64,000 nucleotides of DNA from Leifsonia shinshuensis. Its GTDB lineage: Bacteria; Actinomycetota; Actinomycetes; Actinomycetales; Microbacteriaceae. Where the stretch lies: contig NZ_JAVDVK010000001.1 in assembly GCF_031456835.1 (NCBI RefSeq), forward strand, positions 496,001 to 560,000. Reading direction: 5' to 3'. Made by a program: the position numbers and the translations under genes. Of the stretch, positions 45,156 to 54,410 are shown piece by piece. Below the pieces are notes generated by a model that was not told where the DNA came from, made no database searches, and was given only the letters and a program-made list of their open reading frames with translations. Position 1 is the first letter of the stretch. Every line of letters starts with the position of its first letter.

Positions 45156-45855
45156 GCTGAAGAACATCAGCGTTTCCTACGGCCGGATCGAGGCCATCCA
45201 CGACATGTCCTTCTCGGTGGAGGAGGGCGAGATCGTGAGCCTCATCGGCGCGAACGGCGCCGGCAAATCGACGACCATGAAGACGATCTCCGGCATCCTC
45301 AACCCGTCGAAGGGGTCGATCCTCTTCGACGGCGAGGACATCACCAAGATGAAGGCGCACATCCGCGTGGTCCGCGGGATCTCGCAGGCGCCGGAAGGCC
45401 GGGGCATCTTCCCCGGCATGACGGTGCTGGAGAACCTCGACATGGGCGCGTTCGGCCGGAAGGACCGCTCCAAGATGGGCGAGGACTTCGACCGCGTGTT
45501 CGCGCTGTTCCCGCGTCTCGCCGAGCGCAAGACGCAGGTCGGCGGCACGATGTCCGGCGGCGAGCAGCAGATGCTCGCCATCGGCCGCGCGCTGATGTCG
45601 AACCCGCGCCTGCTGCTCCTCGACGAGCCGTCGATGGGTCTGGCGCCGCAGTTCATCCGCCAGATCTTCTCGATCGTGACGGAGATCAACAAGCAGGGCA
45701 CGACCGTTCTGCTGGTGGAGCAGAACGCCAACCAGGCGCTGGCCCGGGCGAACCGCGGCTTCGTCCTGGAGACGGGCTACATCACCCGCGCGGGCACCGG
45801 CAAGGAGCTCCTCGCCGACCCCGCCATCAAGGAGGCCTACCTCGGCGTCGCCTGA
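45142..45855 (+). CDS. livF: Branched-chain amino acid ABC transporter ATP-binding protein
   Basis: 237 residues, normal length; start lies 14 bases inside livG with GGGGAG upstream. IGANGAGKSTTMKTISG (Walker A), GTMSGGEQQMLAIGRALM (signature), LLLDEPSMGLAP (Walker B) and LLVEQNANQAL (switch region) are intact. Last gene of the liv operon, followed by a long inverted repeat. Confidence 0.96.
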   Translation: MTLLELKNISVSYGRIEAIHDMSFSVEEGEIVSLIGANGAGKSTTMKTISGILNPSKGSILFDGEDITKMKAHIRVVRGISQAPEGRGIFPGMTVLENLDMGAFGRKDRSKMGEDFDRVFALFPRLAERKTQVGGTMSGGEQQMLAIGRALMSNPRLLLLDEPSMGLAPQFIRQIFSIVTEINKQGTTVLLVEQNANQALARANRGFVLETGYITRAGTGKELLADPAIKEAYLGVA

Positions 45856-45880
45856 CGCCTGTCCCTCCCGGCGGGTCGCC

Positions 45881-45952
45881 CCCCCGTCGAGTACACGAAA
45901 ACTGCACGGAATCCTCCGGGATACCGTGCAGTTTTCGTGTACTCGACGGGGG
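45881..45952. repeat. Perfect 29-base inverted repeat between livF and smc
   Basis: Arms 45881-45909 and 45924-45952 are exact reverse complements with a 14-base loop. The arms run CCCCCGTCGAGTACACG at the outer end. It can act as a terminator of the liv operon on either strand, but no T-run follows and the arms are longer than terminators usually are; a mobile palindromic repeat is possible. Confidence 0.7.
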
Positions 45953-45994
45953 AGTAGTGCGGCGCTCCGGCGCGGCGGCGGCGTGAACGTCCGG

Positions 45995-46000
45995 TAAATT
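45995..46000 (+). promoter_or_regulatory. -10 box TAAATT for smc
   Basis: TAAATT, seven bases before the smc GTG and with no ribosome binding site, fits a leaderless transcript. Confidence 0.5.
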
Positions 46001-46007
46001 CGCCTGC

Positions 46008-49000
46008 GTGTACTTGAAGAGTCTGACGCTCAAAGGCTTCAAGTCGTTCGCGCAGCCGACGACTTTCGCCTTCGAGCCGGGCGTCACCTGCGTCGTCGGG
46101 CCCAACGGGTCCGGCAAGTCGAACGTGGTCGACGCGCTCGCCTGGGTGATGGGCGAGCAGGGCGCCAAGACGCTTCGCGGCGGCAAGATGGAGGACGTCA
46201 TCTTCGCCGGCACGGCCACCCGGGGTCCGCTCGGGCGGGCCGAGGTGCAGCTCACCATCGACAACTCCGACGGCGCCCTGCCGATCGAGTACTCCGAGGT
46301 GACGATCTCGCGCACCCTGTTCCGCAACGGCGGCAGCGAGTACGCGATCAACGGGCAGTCCTGCCGGCTGCTCGACGTGCAGGAGCTGCTCAGCGACTCG
46401 GGCCTCGGCCGCGAGATGCACGTCATCGTCGGGCAGGGGCAGCTGGATGCGGTGCTGCACGCCAGCCCGGAGGACCGCCGCGGCTTCATCGAGGAGGCGG
46501 CCGGCATCCTGAAGCACCGTCGCCGCAAGGAGAAGACCCTTCGCAAGCTGGAGGCCATGCAGGCCAACCTGACCCGGTTGAGCGACCTGGCCGGCGAGGT
46601 GCGCCGGCAGCTGAAGCCGCTCGGGCACCAGGCCGAGATCGCACGCGAGGCGCAGTCCATCGCCGCGGTGGTCCGGGATGCGCGGGCGCGGCTCCTCGCC
46701 GACGAGGTCGTCACCCTGCGCCGCACCCTCGACGACCACAGCCGCACGGAGTCGGAGCGGCACAGCGAGCAGATCGTGCTGCAGGAGCAGCTGGAGCAGA
46801 AGCAGCTGCGCCGCACCCGGCTGGAGCAGGCGCAGGTCGGCGACGCGGTCGACACCGCCCGGAGCACCGCCTTCGCCCTCGAGTCCGTGCAGGAGCGGCT
46901 CCGCAGCCTGTTCACCCTCGCCAACCAGCGGGTCGCCCTGCTCGGCAGCCAGGGGGATGCACCCGACTCCGGCCCCAGCGTCACCCCGCAGAACGTGCAG
47001 GACGCCCGCGACGAGGTGGAGCGGCTGCGCGGGGTGGTCGCGGAGGCGGAGGCCGCCTGGACCGCGGCGCAGGCGGCGACCCGCGACGCGCGCGCCCGCC
47101 TCGATGCGGTCGACGAGGAGATCGCCGCCCAGAGCGCCCTCGTGTCCCGCCACGACCTGGAGATCTCGAAGCTCAACGGCCAGGCGGAGGCCGCCGCCCA
47201 GCGGCTCGCCGCCGTCCGCGGCGAGGTGCTGCGGCAGCAGAACGCACTGGACGCCGCGACCGAGCGCCGCGAGCGCGCCCGCGCGGAGTTCGCCGCCCGT
47301 GAGGCGGAGGCGGCGACCGCCGACGTGGGCGAGGGCGACCTCGACGAAGCGTACGAGCTGGCCCAGGCGACCGTGTTCGAGGCGGAGGGCGAGATCGAGC
47401 GGCTGCGCGAGGAGCTGCACACGCTGGAGCGCGAACGCGACGCCCTCGCTGCCCGCACGAGCGCCCTCTCGCTCGCCCTCGACCAGAAGGACGGCTCCGC
47501 CGCGCTGGTCTCCGCCCGGCTGCCGGGAGTCCGCGGGCTCGTCGCCGAGCACGTCCGCGTGCATCCCGGCTTCGAGGCGGCCATCGCAGCGGCCCTCGGC
47601 ACCTTGGCCGACGCCGTGCTCGCCGACGACCGCGGCGCCGCCCGGTCCGCGGTCGCGCACGCGGCCGCCGACGACCTGGGACGCGTCGAGGTGGTCGTCG
47701 CGGACGCCCCCGCCGCTTCCGTCGACCTGTCCGGGATCAGCGGCGTCGTCCCCGCGACCAGCGTGGTGGACGCGCCCGAGGGCGTGCGCGGCATCCTGGC
47801 CTTCACCGCTGTGGCGGACGACCTCGAGGCGGCCCAGAACGCCTTCGAGTCGTTCCGCACCCGGTCGCTCGGCGGACCCGTGACCATCATCACGAAGAGC
47901 GGGGATGTGCTCACCGAGCATGTCCTCCGCGGCGGCTCCGGCGCGAAGCAGAGCCGCATCGAGCTGATCGCAGACCGGGATGCCGCCCAGGAGCGCCTGA
48001 CCGAGGTCACCTCGCTCAGCGACCGCGCGAAGTTCGCCCTCGCGGAGCAGCGCGGAGTGCTGCAGGTCGCCAAGGAGCAGTCGCAGGCGGCTCTCGCGAC
48101 TCTGCGGGAGTTCGACGCGAAGCTAGCGGCCCGCACCGAGCAGTTGAACCGGCTGAAGGTGCAGCTGGAGGCGTCGCAGGCCGAGTTCGATCGGCTCAGC
48201 CGGGCGCTGGAGCAGGCCGGCGAGCGGGTGGCAGAGGCGGAGCAGGCGGCAGACAAGGCGAAGGCCGAGTTGGAGGCGGCGCGCTCCCGTCCGCGCCCCA
48301 TCCTCGACGTCAGCGCCCGGGACGCGCTCGCGACCGAGCTCGACGCCGCCCGCGAGGCGGAGGTGGAGGCGCGCCTGTCGGTCGAGACGGCCAAGGAGCG
48401 CGTGCGTGCCGAGCAGGCACGCGGCGAGGCGCTGGCGCGTCGCCTGGAGGCGGAACGGGCCGCCGCGGAGGAGGCGGCACGGCGGGCCGTGATCCGCCGC
48501 CGCCAGCTGGACGCCGCGGAGAGCGTCATCTCCGCCCTCCCGGCCGTCCTGGCGTCGGTCGACCGCTCGGTGGCACAGGCGCGCCTCGAACTCGCGCAGG
48601 CCGAGGCCGAGCGCGCCAGCCAGAACGAGGAGCTCGCGACGCTGCGCCGCGACGAGAACGCCGTTCGGCAGCGCCTGCAGGCGATCACCGAGTCGGTGCA
48701 CGGCCTGGAGCTGCAGATCTACGAGAAGAAGCTGCACCTCTCGAGCCTGCTCGAACGCGCGGGAAGCGAACTGGGGCTCGTGGAGGATGTGCTGGTCGCC
48801 GAGTACGGCCCGGCTGTCCCCGTGCCGGTCGACGTCGCGCGCGGCGCAGCCGCCGAGGAGGACGCCGACGGGACCGGCGACACCGCCGACGCCGACACCG
48901 AGCCCGAGACCGTCCCCTTCTCCCGCGAGCAGCAGCAGAAGCGCCTCGCGGCCGCCGAGCGGAAGCTCGCCCAGCTCGGCCGCGTGAACCCGCTCGCGCT

Positions 49001-49601
49001 GGAGGAGTTCGCCGCGCTGGAGCAGCGGCACAAGTTCCTCACCGAGCAGCTGACCGACCTCACGAACACCCGCAAAGACCTGCTCACGATCATCGAGGAC
49101 ATCGACGAGCGGATGCAGACCATCTTCGAGTCCGCGTTCGCCGACACGGAGGCGGCCTTCACGCGCGTGTTCCCGATCCTGTTCCCGGGCGGCCAGGGCA
49201 GCATCAGCCTGACCAACCCCGACGACCTGCTGACGACCGGCATCGAGGTCTCGGTGAAGCCCGCGGGCAAGAAGATCGAACGGCTGTCCCTGCTGTCCGG
49301 CGGCGAGCGGTCGCTCGCGGCGGTCGCGCTGCTCATCGCGATCTTCAAGGCCCGGCCCAGCCCGTTCTACATCATGGACGAGGTGGAGGCGGCCCTCGAC
49401 GACGCGAACCTGGGCCGGCTGCTCACCATCTTCGAGGACCTGCGCGAGAGCAGCCAGCTCATCGTGATCACGCACCAGAAGCGCACGATGGAGATCGCCG
49501 ACGCCCTGTACGGCGTGTCGATGCGCCAGGACGGCGTGTCGGCCGTGGTCGGCCAGCGTGTCGCCCAGGAGCGCGAGCAGGAGCAGGAACGGGCCAGCTA
49601 G
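46008..49601 (+). CDS. smc: Chromosome segregation protein SMC
   Basis: 1,197 residues, usual size. N-terminal ATPase half with GPNGSGKSNVVDALAWVMGEQ; coiled coil (~165-500); hinge (~505-650) with GLVAEHVRVHPGFEAAIAAA; returning coiled coil (~660-990) rich in Ala/Glu/Arg; C-terminal half with LSGGERSLAAVALL (signature) and FYIMDEVEAALDDAN (Walker B). An acidic low-complexity insert (GTGDTADADTEPETV) sits near ~960. Compacts and separates chromosomes with ScpA/ScpB. GTG start. Confidence 0.97.
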   Translation: MYLKSLTLKGFKSFAQPTTFAFEPGVTCVVGPNGSGKSNVVDALAWVMGEQGAKTLRGGKMEDVIFAGTATRGPLGRAEVQLTIDNSDGALPIEYSEVTISRTLFRNGGSEYAINGQSCRLLDVQELLSDSGLGREMHVIVGQGQLDAVLHASPEDRRGFIEEAAGILKHRRRKEKTLRKLEAMQANLTRLSDLAGEVRRQLKPLGHQAEIAREAQSIAAVVRDARARLLADEVVTLRRTLDDHSRTESERHSEQIVLQEQLEQKQLRRTRLEQAQVGDAVDTARSTAFALESVQERLRSLFTLANQRVALLGSQGDAPDSGPSVTPQNVQDARDEVERLRGVVAEAEAAWTAAQAATRDARARLDAVDEEIAAQSALVSRHDLEISKLNGQAEAAAQRLAAVRGEVLRQQNALDAATERRERARAEFAAREAEAATADVGEGDLDEAYELAQATVFEAEGEIERLREELHTLERERDALAARTSALSLALDQKDGSAALVSARLPGVRGLVAEHVRVHPGFEAAIAAALGTLADAVLADDRGAARSAVAHAAADDLGRVEVVVADAPAASVDLSGISGVVPATSVVDAPEGVRGILAFTAVADDLEAAQNAFESFRTRSLGGPVTIITKSGDVLTEHVLRGGSGAKQSRIELIADRDAAQERLTEVTSLSDRAKFALAEQRGVLQVAKEQSQAALATLREFDAKLAARTEQLNRLKVQLEASQAEFDRLSRALEQAGERVAEAEQAADKAKAELEAARSRPRPILDVSARDALATELDAAREAEVEARLSVETAKERVRAEQARGEALARRLEAERAAAEEAARRAVIRRRQLDAAESVISALPAVLASVDRSVAQARLELAQAEAERASQNEELATLRRDENAVRQRLQAITESVHGLELQIYEKKLHLSSLLERAGSELGLVEDVLVAEYGPAVPVPVDVARGAAAEEDADGTGDTADADTEPETVPFSREQQQKRLAAAERKLAQLGRVNPLALEEFAALEQRHKFLTEQLTDLTNTRKDLLTIIEDIDERMQTIFESAFADTEAAFTRVFPILFPGGQGSISLTNPDDLLTTGIEVSVKPAGKKIERLSLLSGGERSLAAVALLIAIFKARPSPFYIMDEVEAALDDANLGRLLTIFEDLRESSQLIVITHQKRTMEIADALYGVSMRQDGVSAVVGQRVAQEREQEQERAS

Positions 49602-49638
49602 CCCAGCGGCCGGCCCGGCCGAGGGCACGAGCGCAGGC

Positions 49639-50469
49639 TCAGAATTCGGCCGCCGCCTCCACCGCGCCCAGCTTCTCGTCCAGCCCGGCGAGTTTCTCGG
49701 CCGCACGCCGTTCGCAGTCCTCCGCCAGCGCCTCGACGCCGGCCCTGACCGCCGGCAGGCCGTCCAGCTCCGCGTGCTCCCGTAGGTGACGGGCCAGGAG
49801 GACCAGGTCGCGGTGCTCGCCCAGCGCATCCTGCAGCTCCTCCGCCGCCTCGGCGAGCCGGACGGCGTCGCCGCCCAGGTCGTCCGCCACCGCCTCCGCC
49901 GCGTACCGGAGCCGACGGGCCGCCTTGCGCGCGGCGTGCCGCTCCTCGAGGCGCTCACCCTCGACGCGCAGCACCCGGCGTGCGGCCCTGCGGAGACCCT
50001 TCCGTGCGACCCGGTGCGGATGCGCCGAGCCGTCCTCGCTCAGCGGGGGAGCGGCGGCGAACGACTGCAGGTCGGCGAGCAGCTCGCGGTGACCCCGGCT
50101 CCGGACATGCCGGAGCAGGTCGTCGAGCGCCCGCCCGTACTGGGCGCGGGCCCGGGCCGCCATCGCCTCCACCGCGTCGGCGACGGCCGGATCCGTCTGC
50201 TCGCTCAGGAGTCCTTCGAGGTCGCGGGCCCGCACATCCAGGTCGCGCACATCGCCCAGCCGGTGCCCCAGCCGCTTGAGCCGGGCGCGCATCCGGCGCT
50301 GCTCCTCCTCGTCGAACGCCTTCCGGAACACCGCGAGGATGCTGCGCAGCCGCCGGACGCGTGTGCGGGCCTGGTGCACCGCATCCTCGCCGCCGGTCTC
50401 GATCGCCACCAGCTGCTCCGCCAGCTCCGCCGAGACCTCCACGAGCGCGTACATGAGCACACCGTACAT
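49639..50469 (-). CDS. CHAD-domain protein
   Basis: 276 residues from ATG; the ATG at 50454 is an alternative start. All helix, with conserved His and basic residues: DAVHQARTRVRRLRSILAVF (~30-50), RDLDVRARDLEGLL and RKAARRLRYAAEAVADDLGG. CHAD domains bind polyphosphate. It sits between smc and ftsY, which are neighbours in most relatives, converging on smc and diverging from ftsY. No CYTH domain is attached. Confidence 0.88.
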   Translation of the reverse strand: MYGVLMYALVEVSAELAEQLVAIETGGEDAVHQARTRVRRLRSILAVFRKAFDEEEQRRMRARLKRLGHRLGDVRDLDVRARDLEGLLSEQTDPAVADAVEAMAARARAQYGRALDDLLRHVRSRGHRELLADLQSFAAAPPLSEDGSAHPHRVARKGLRRAARRVLRVEGERLEERHAARKAARRLRYAAEAVADDLGGDAVRLAEAAEELQDALGEHRDLVLLARHLREHAELDGLPAVRAGVEALAEDCERRAAEKLAGLDEKLGAVEAAAEF

Positions 50470-50478
50470 CCGCGCGGC

Positions 50479-50484
50479 TAGGCT
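50479..50484 (+). promoter_or_regulatory. -10 box TAGGCT for ftsY
   Basis: TAGGCT, seven bases before the ftsY ATG, without a ribosome binding site. Confidence 0.5.
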
Positions 50485-50491
50485 GATCGTC

Positions 50492-51367
50492 ATGGCTGAC
50501 CGCACCCCCTGGTCTCTGTCGGGCGCCCTCCGCGGGCTGTTCGCGAAGAAGACCATCGACGACGACACCTGGGACGACCTCGAGACGGCGCTGATCACCG
50601 CCGACTTCGGTCCGGATGTCACCGAGGCCGTGGTCGACGACCTGCGGGCAAAGGTCGAGCGGTACCACACCACCGACCCGGCCGACCTGCAGCGGATGCT
50701 GCGGGAGACGCTCGAGGAGCGCCTGTCGAAGCTGGACACCACGCTCAAGCTGAGCGACCGTCCGGCCATCGTGCTGGTGGTCGGGGTGAACGGCGTCGGC
50801 AAGACGACGACCATCGGCAAGTTCGCCAAGTTCCTGCGCACCTACGACCGCTCCGTCGTGGTCGGCGCGGCCGACACGTTCCGCGCCGCCGCCGTCGAGC
50901 AGCTGGCGACGTGGGCGGAGCGCGCGGGCGCCGAAATCGTCCGGCCGCAGCAGCAGGGCCAGGACCCGGCGTCCGTGGCCTTCCAGACGGTCGAGAAGGC
51001 CAAGCGCGACGGCACCGAGATCGTCATCATCGACACGGCGGGGCGGCTCCAGACCAAGGGCGGCCTGATGGACGAGCTCTCCAAGATCAAGCGCGTGGTC
51101 GAGAAGCAGTCGCCGATCGCCGAGGTGCTGCTCGTCCTCGACGCGACCACCGGCCAGAACGGGCTCGCCCAGGCCGAGGCCTTCCTCGAGCACGCGGGCG
51201 TCACCGGCCTGGTGCTCACCAAGCTCGACGGCTCGGCCAAGGGCGGCTTCGTGCTCGCCGTTCAGGAGCGCACCGGGATCCCGATCAAGCTGGTCGGCCA
51301 GGGCGAGGGCATCAACGACCTCACCGGCTTCACCCCGCACGTCTTCGCGCAGCAGCTGGTCGGATAG
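50492..51367 (+). CDS. ftsY: Signal recognition particle receptor FtsY
   Basis: 291 residues: only the NG domain, without the acidic A domain of E. coli FtsY. GTPase motifs GVNGVGKTTTIGKFAKFL (G1), DTFRAAAVEQL, DTAGRLQTKGGLMDEL (G3) and TKLDGSAKGG (G4). Receives ribosome-SRP complexes at the membrane and works with Ffh encoded downstream. The start follows a TAGGCT box. Confidence 0.97.
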   Translation: MADRTPWSLSGALRGLFAKKTIDDDTWDDLETALITADFGPDVTEAVVDDLRAKVERYHTTDPADLQRMLRETLEERLSKLDTTLKLSDRPAIVLVVGVNGVGKTTTIGKFAKFLRTYDRSVVVGAADTFRAAAVEQLATWAERAGAEIVRPQQQGQDPASVAFQTVEKAKRDGTEIVIIDTAGRLQTKGGLMDELSKIKRVVEKQSPIAEVLLVLDATTGQNGLAQAEAFLEHAGVTGLVLTKLDGSAKGGFVLAVQERTGIPIKLVGQGEGINDLTGFTPHVFAQQLVG

Positions 51368-51377
51368 GGGCGGCGAC

Positions 51378-51878
51378 ATGGCGATCGAGCACGACTTCTT
51401 CGGCATCATCGACGAGACCGCGAGCGGCGGCCTCGCCTGGGACGACACGGTGGAGATGGGCGACCAGGCCGTCGAGGTCGAGCTGCTGGCCGACGACGAG
51501 AGCGCCGTGCCGGAGTTCGCGGTGGATGCGGCGGCCGCGCTCATCCAGGCCCTCGAGGGCTTCGACGCCCGCGCCCGGGACGCGCTGGTCGCCGAGCTCA
51601 GTTCGCGGCAGTCGGCGACGACCAGCTACATCGACGAGCACGTCGACAAGCTGGGGGAGAGCCTCCTCGACCTGCTGGTCTACAACTCGGGCGACATCGC
51701 CATCGATGTGCTGCGCTCGCTCCAGCTGTTGAGCGTCGTGATCCAGGTGGACCACTCCGACGAGGACGAGGTCTTCGCGACGTTCGACTACTCGATCGCC
51801 CCGGACGAGTCGGATGCGCTGCTCACCGTGTCGTTCGACGTGCGCGGCGACGTGGTCTCGGTCGAGACCCAGCCGTAA
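51378..51878 (+). CDS. DUF2004-like cytoplasmic protein
   Basis: 166 residues, acidic, no signal or membrane helix. MAIEHDFFGIIDETASGGLAWDD and the closing FSIAP-like FDYSIAPDESDALLTVSFD strands resemble DUF2004, of unknown function. ATG ten bases after the ftsY stop, so probably co-transcribed. No catalytic motif can be pointed to. Confidence 0.65.
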   Translation: MAIEHDFFGIIDETASGGLAWDDTVEMGDQAVEVELLADDESAVPEFAVDAAAALIQALEGFDARARDALVAELSSRQSATTSYIDEHVDKLGESLLDLLVYNSGDIAIDVLRSLQLLSVVIQVDHSDEDEVFATFDYSIAPDESDALLTVSFDVRGDVVSVETQP

Positions 51879-51904
51879 CGCGGCGAGGCCGCATCCCGGC
51901 CCGG

Positions 51905-51910
51905 TAGAAT
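51905..51910 (+). promoter_or_regulatory. -10 box TAGAAT for ffh
   Basis: TAGAAT, nine bases before the ffh ATG, no ribosome binding site; near-leaderless start. Confidence 0.5.
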
Positions 51911-51919
51911 GACAGGATC

Positions 51920-53494
51920 ATGGCTACTTTCGGCTCGCTCTCCGACCGTCTTGCGGACACCTTCAAGAACCTGCGCACCAAGGGCAAGCTGTCGCCGGCC
52001 GACGTCGACGGCACCGTGCGCGAGATCCGCCGCGCACTGCTCGACGCGGACGTCGCCCTGCCGGTGGTCAAGGACTTCACGGCGAAGGTGCGCGAGCGCG
52101 CCCTCAGCGACGAGGTCAACAAGGCCCTCAACCCGGCCCAGCAGGTCGTGCAGATCGTCAACGAGGAGCTCGTCGCCATCCTGGGCGGCCAGCAGCGCCG
52201 TCTGCAGTTCGCGAAGCGCCCGCCGACGGTGATCATGCTCGCGGGCCTCCAGGGCGCCGGAAAGACGACGCTCGCCGGAAAGCTGGGCAAGTGGCTGGTC
52301 AAGGACGGCCACACGCCGCTCCTGGTCGCCGCCGACCTCCAGCGCCCGAACGCCGTGACGCAGCTGCAGATCGTGGGCGAGCAGGCCGGTGTTCCGGTGT
52401 TCGCGCCGGAGCCCGGCAACGGGGTCGGCAACCCGGTCAAGGTGGCGAAGGATGCGCTGAAGTTCGCCGAGACCAAGCAGTACGACACGGTCGTCATCGA
52501 CACCGCCGGCCGTCTGGGCGTCGACGCCGAGCTGATGAAGCAGGCGGCCGACATCCGCAAAGCGACCGACCCCGACGAGGTGCTGTTCGTCATCGACGCG
52601 ATGATCGGTCAGGACGCCGTGGCGACCGCCAAGGCGTTCCAGGACGGCGTCGACTTCACCGGTGTTGTGCTCTCCAAGCTCGACGGCGACGCTCGCGGTG
52701 GTGCGGCCCTCTCGGTCGCCTCGGTGACCGGCCGCCCGATCATCTTCGCGTCGACCGGTGAGAACCTCGACGACTTCGAGCCGTTCCACCCGGACCGCAT
52801 GGCGTCGCGCATCCTCGACCTCGGCGACATCCTGACCCTCATCGAGCAGGCCCAGGAGGCCTTCGACGAGGAGGAGGCGCGCAAGGTCGCCGAGAAGTTC
52901 GCGACCGACTCGTTCACGCTCGACGACTTCCTCAAGCAGATGCAGCAGCTGCGCAACATGGGCTCCATCAAGAAGATGATGGGGATGCTGCCCGGCGCCG
53001 GCCAGATGAAGCAGCAACTGGACAACTTCGACGAGCGGGAGATCGTCCGCACCGAGGCGATCATCCAGTCGATGACCAAGGCCGAGCGCACCAACCCCAA
53101 GCTGCTCAACGGTTCGCGCCGGCTGCGCATCGCGAAGGGCTCCGGCAGTACGGTCACCGAGGTGAACCAGCTGGTCACCCGGTTCGAGCAGGCGGCCAAG
53201 ATGATGAAGACGGTCGCGAAGGGCGGCGTGCCGAACGTGCCCGGCATGGGCCCGATCCCCGGCGCGTCCTACGCCGGCCGCAAGCAGCAGAAGAACAAGA
53301 AGAAGAGCGGTTCGCGTTCGGGCAACCCGGCGAAGCGCGCGGCGGAGAACGCCGCCCTCGCGGCCGGCGTCAAGCCCGGCGCCGGCGCTCAGGCGGGCGG
53401 CAGCGGCTTCGGCCTCGGCGGGGGAGCAGCAACTCCCCAGGGCGGACCCTCGGAGGAGGAGATGGCCGCGCTGCAGAAGTTCCTCGGCCGCTGA
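51920..53494 (+). CDS. ffh: Signal recognition particle protein Ffh
   Basis: 524 residues. NG GTPase domain with GLQGAGKTTLAGKLGKWL, ADLQRPNAVTQL, DTAGRLGVDAELM and SKLDGDARGG, then the methionine-rich M domain (~320-450: FLKQMQQLRNMGSIKKMMGM, MTKAERTNP, RIAKGSG) that binds 4.5S RNA and signal peptides. A basic, Gly/Ala-rich tail (~450-524) follows. Pairs with FtsY. Confidence 0.98.
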   Translation: MATFGSLSDRLADTFKNLRTKGKLSPADVDGTVREIRRALLDADVALPVVKDFTAKVRERALSDEVNKALNPAQQVVQIVNEELVAILGGQQRRLQFAKRPPTVIMLAGLQGAGKTTLAGKLGKWLVKDGHTPLLVAADLQRPNAVTQLQIVGEQAGVPVFAPEPGNGVGNPVKVAKDALKFAETKQYDTVVIDTAGRLGVDAELMKQAADIRKATDPDEVLFVIDAMIGQDAVATAKAFQDGVDFTGVVLSKLDGDARGGAALSVASVTGRPIIFASTGENLDDFEPFHPDRMASRILDLGDILTLIEQAQEAFDEEEARKVAEKFATDSFTLDDFLKQMQQLRNMGSIKKMMGMLPGAGQMKQQLDNFDEREIVRTEAIIQSMTKAERTNPKLLNGSRRLRIAKGSGSTVTEVNQLVTRFEQAAKMMKTVAKGGVPNVPGMGPIPGASYAGRKQQKNKKKSGSRSGNPAKRAAENAALAAGVKPGAGAQAGGSGFGLGGGAATPQGGPSEEEMAALQKFLGR

Positions 53495-53548
53495 CTCCCG
53501 GCGCCCGGGCCGCCTCGCGCGCGCCCGCCGGGGTGGTGCTCGTCGCCG

Positions 53549-54307
53549 TCAGAGGGCGAGGTTGAGCGGACGCAGCTTCGACTCGATCGTCTGCGCCACG
53601 ATCTTCTGACCCGCCGCGTTCGGGTGGATGCCGTCCGCCTGGAGCAGCTGCGGGTGCCCGACGAGCGGGAAGCCGATGTCGAGCCAGGTGCCGTCGACGT
53701 CGCGCACGGCGTCGCCCACGATCTCGTCGACGTGCGTCATGGTGGCCGGCGGCTGGTCCGATCCCCAGACGCCCGTGATGCCGATGATGGTGGCGTGCGG
53801 GAAACGCTCCCGCAGCTCGCGCAGCATCCGGTCGGCGTTGGCCGTCACGGCCGCGGGATCCTGCTCGCGGTCGTTGCGGGTGGCGGCGAGGAGGATGACC
53901 TGCGGCTGCAGGCGCAGCGCCGCGTCGACCTGCTGCCGGTACGTGGTCCCGTTCCAGCCGGGCTTCACGAACCCGGAGCCCGAGACGGCGAGGTCGGTGA
54001 GCTTCCAGCCGTGCGCGGCGGACACGAGGGCGGGCCACGCCTGATCGGGCGCGACGCCCTTGCCGAAGGCGATCGAATCGCCGATCGCGACCGCGTCGAC
54101 GGTCCCCGTCGTCCCCTGGCGAGCGCCCGTCCCGGCTGCAGCGACGGCGGTGGGCCGAGTGCCCTGCGCCGGCTGCACCTGGCCCGCCACCGGCCGCACC
54201 GACGGGAGTGCCGAGCATCCCGCGAGGGCCAGCAGCGCTGCGGTCACCGCAGCGGGCGCGACGAGGGCGAGGCGGGTGCGGAGGCGGCGTCGGGTATGGA
54301 TGCGCAC
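53549..54307 (-). CDS. SGNH/GDSL hydrolase lipoprotein 1
   Basis: 252 residues. GTG at 54307 is chosen because TAGCCT lies seven bases upstream on this strand; the frame is open further. Signal with lipobox LALAGC. SGNH blocks: AIGDSIAFGKG (catalytic Ser), Gly in SGSGF, AATRNDREQD (Asn), DGIHPNAAGQ (Asp-x-x-His). Such enzymes remove acyl or acetyl esters, often from cell-wall sugars. First of three neighbours of one family. Confidence 0.9.
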   Translation of the reverse strand: MRIHTRRRLRTRLALVAPAAVTAALLALAGCSALPSVRPVAGQVQPAQGTRPTAVAAAGTGARQGTTGTVDAVAIGDSIAFGKGVAPDQAWPALVSAAHGWKLTDLAVSGSGFVKPGWNGTTYRQQVDAALRLQPQVILLAATRNDREQDPAAVTANADRMLRELRERFPHATIIGITGVWGSDQPPATMTHVDEIVGDAVRDVDGTWLDIGFPLVGHPQLLQADGIHPNAAGQKIVAQTIESKLRPLNLAL

Positions 54308-54314
54308 GGGTGCG

Positions 54315-54320
54315 AGGCTA
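54315..54320 (-). promoter_or_regulatory. -10 box TAGCCT for SGNH lipoprotein 1
   Basis: Read on the minus strand, TAGCCT then seven bases then GTG. Confidence 0.45.
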
Positions 54321-54410
54321 GACGGTGGAAGCTGCGAACCAGCTGTGACTCGCTTCACGGCGTGTCGGCACGGTGGTAACTCTCTGCGGGATCGAGCGCC
54401 TCAGCGGCGA

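Noticed and set aside
45827..48688. 953-codon minus-strand frame over smc
   Set aside because: Ser/Ala/Arg-rich shadow without motifs.
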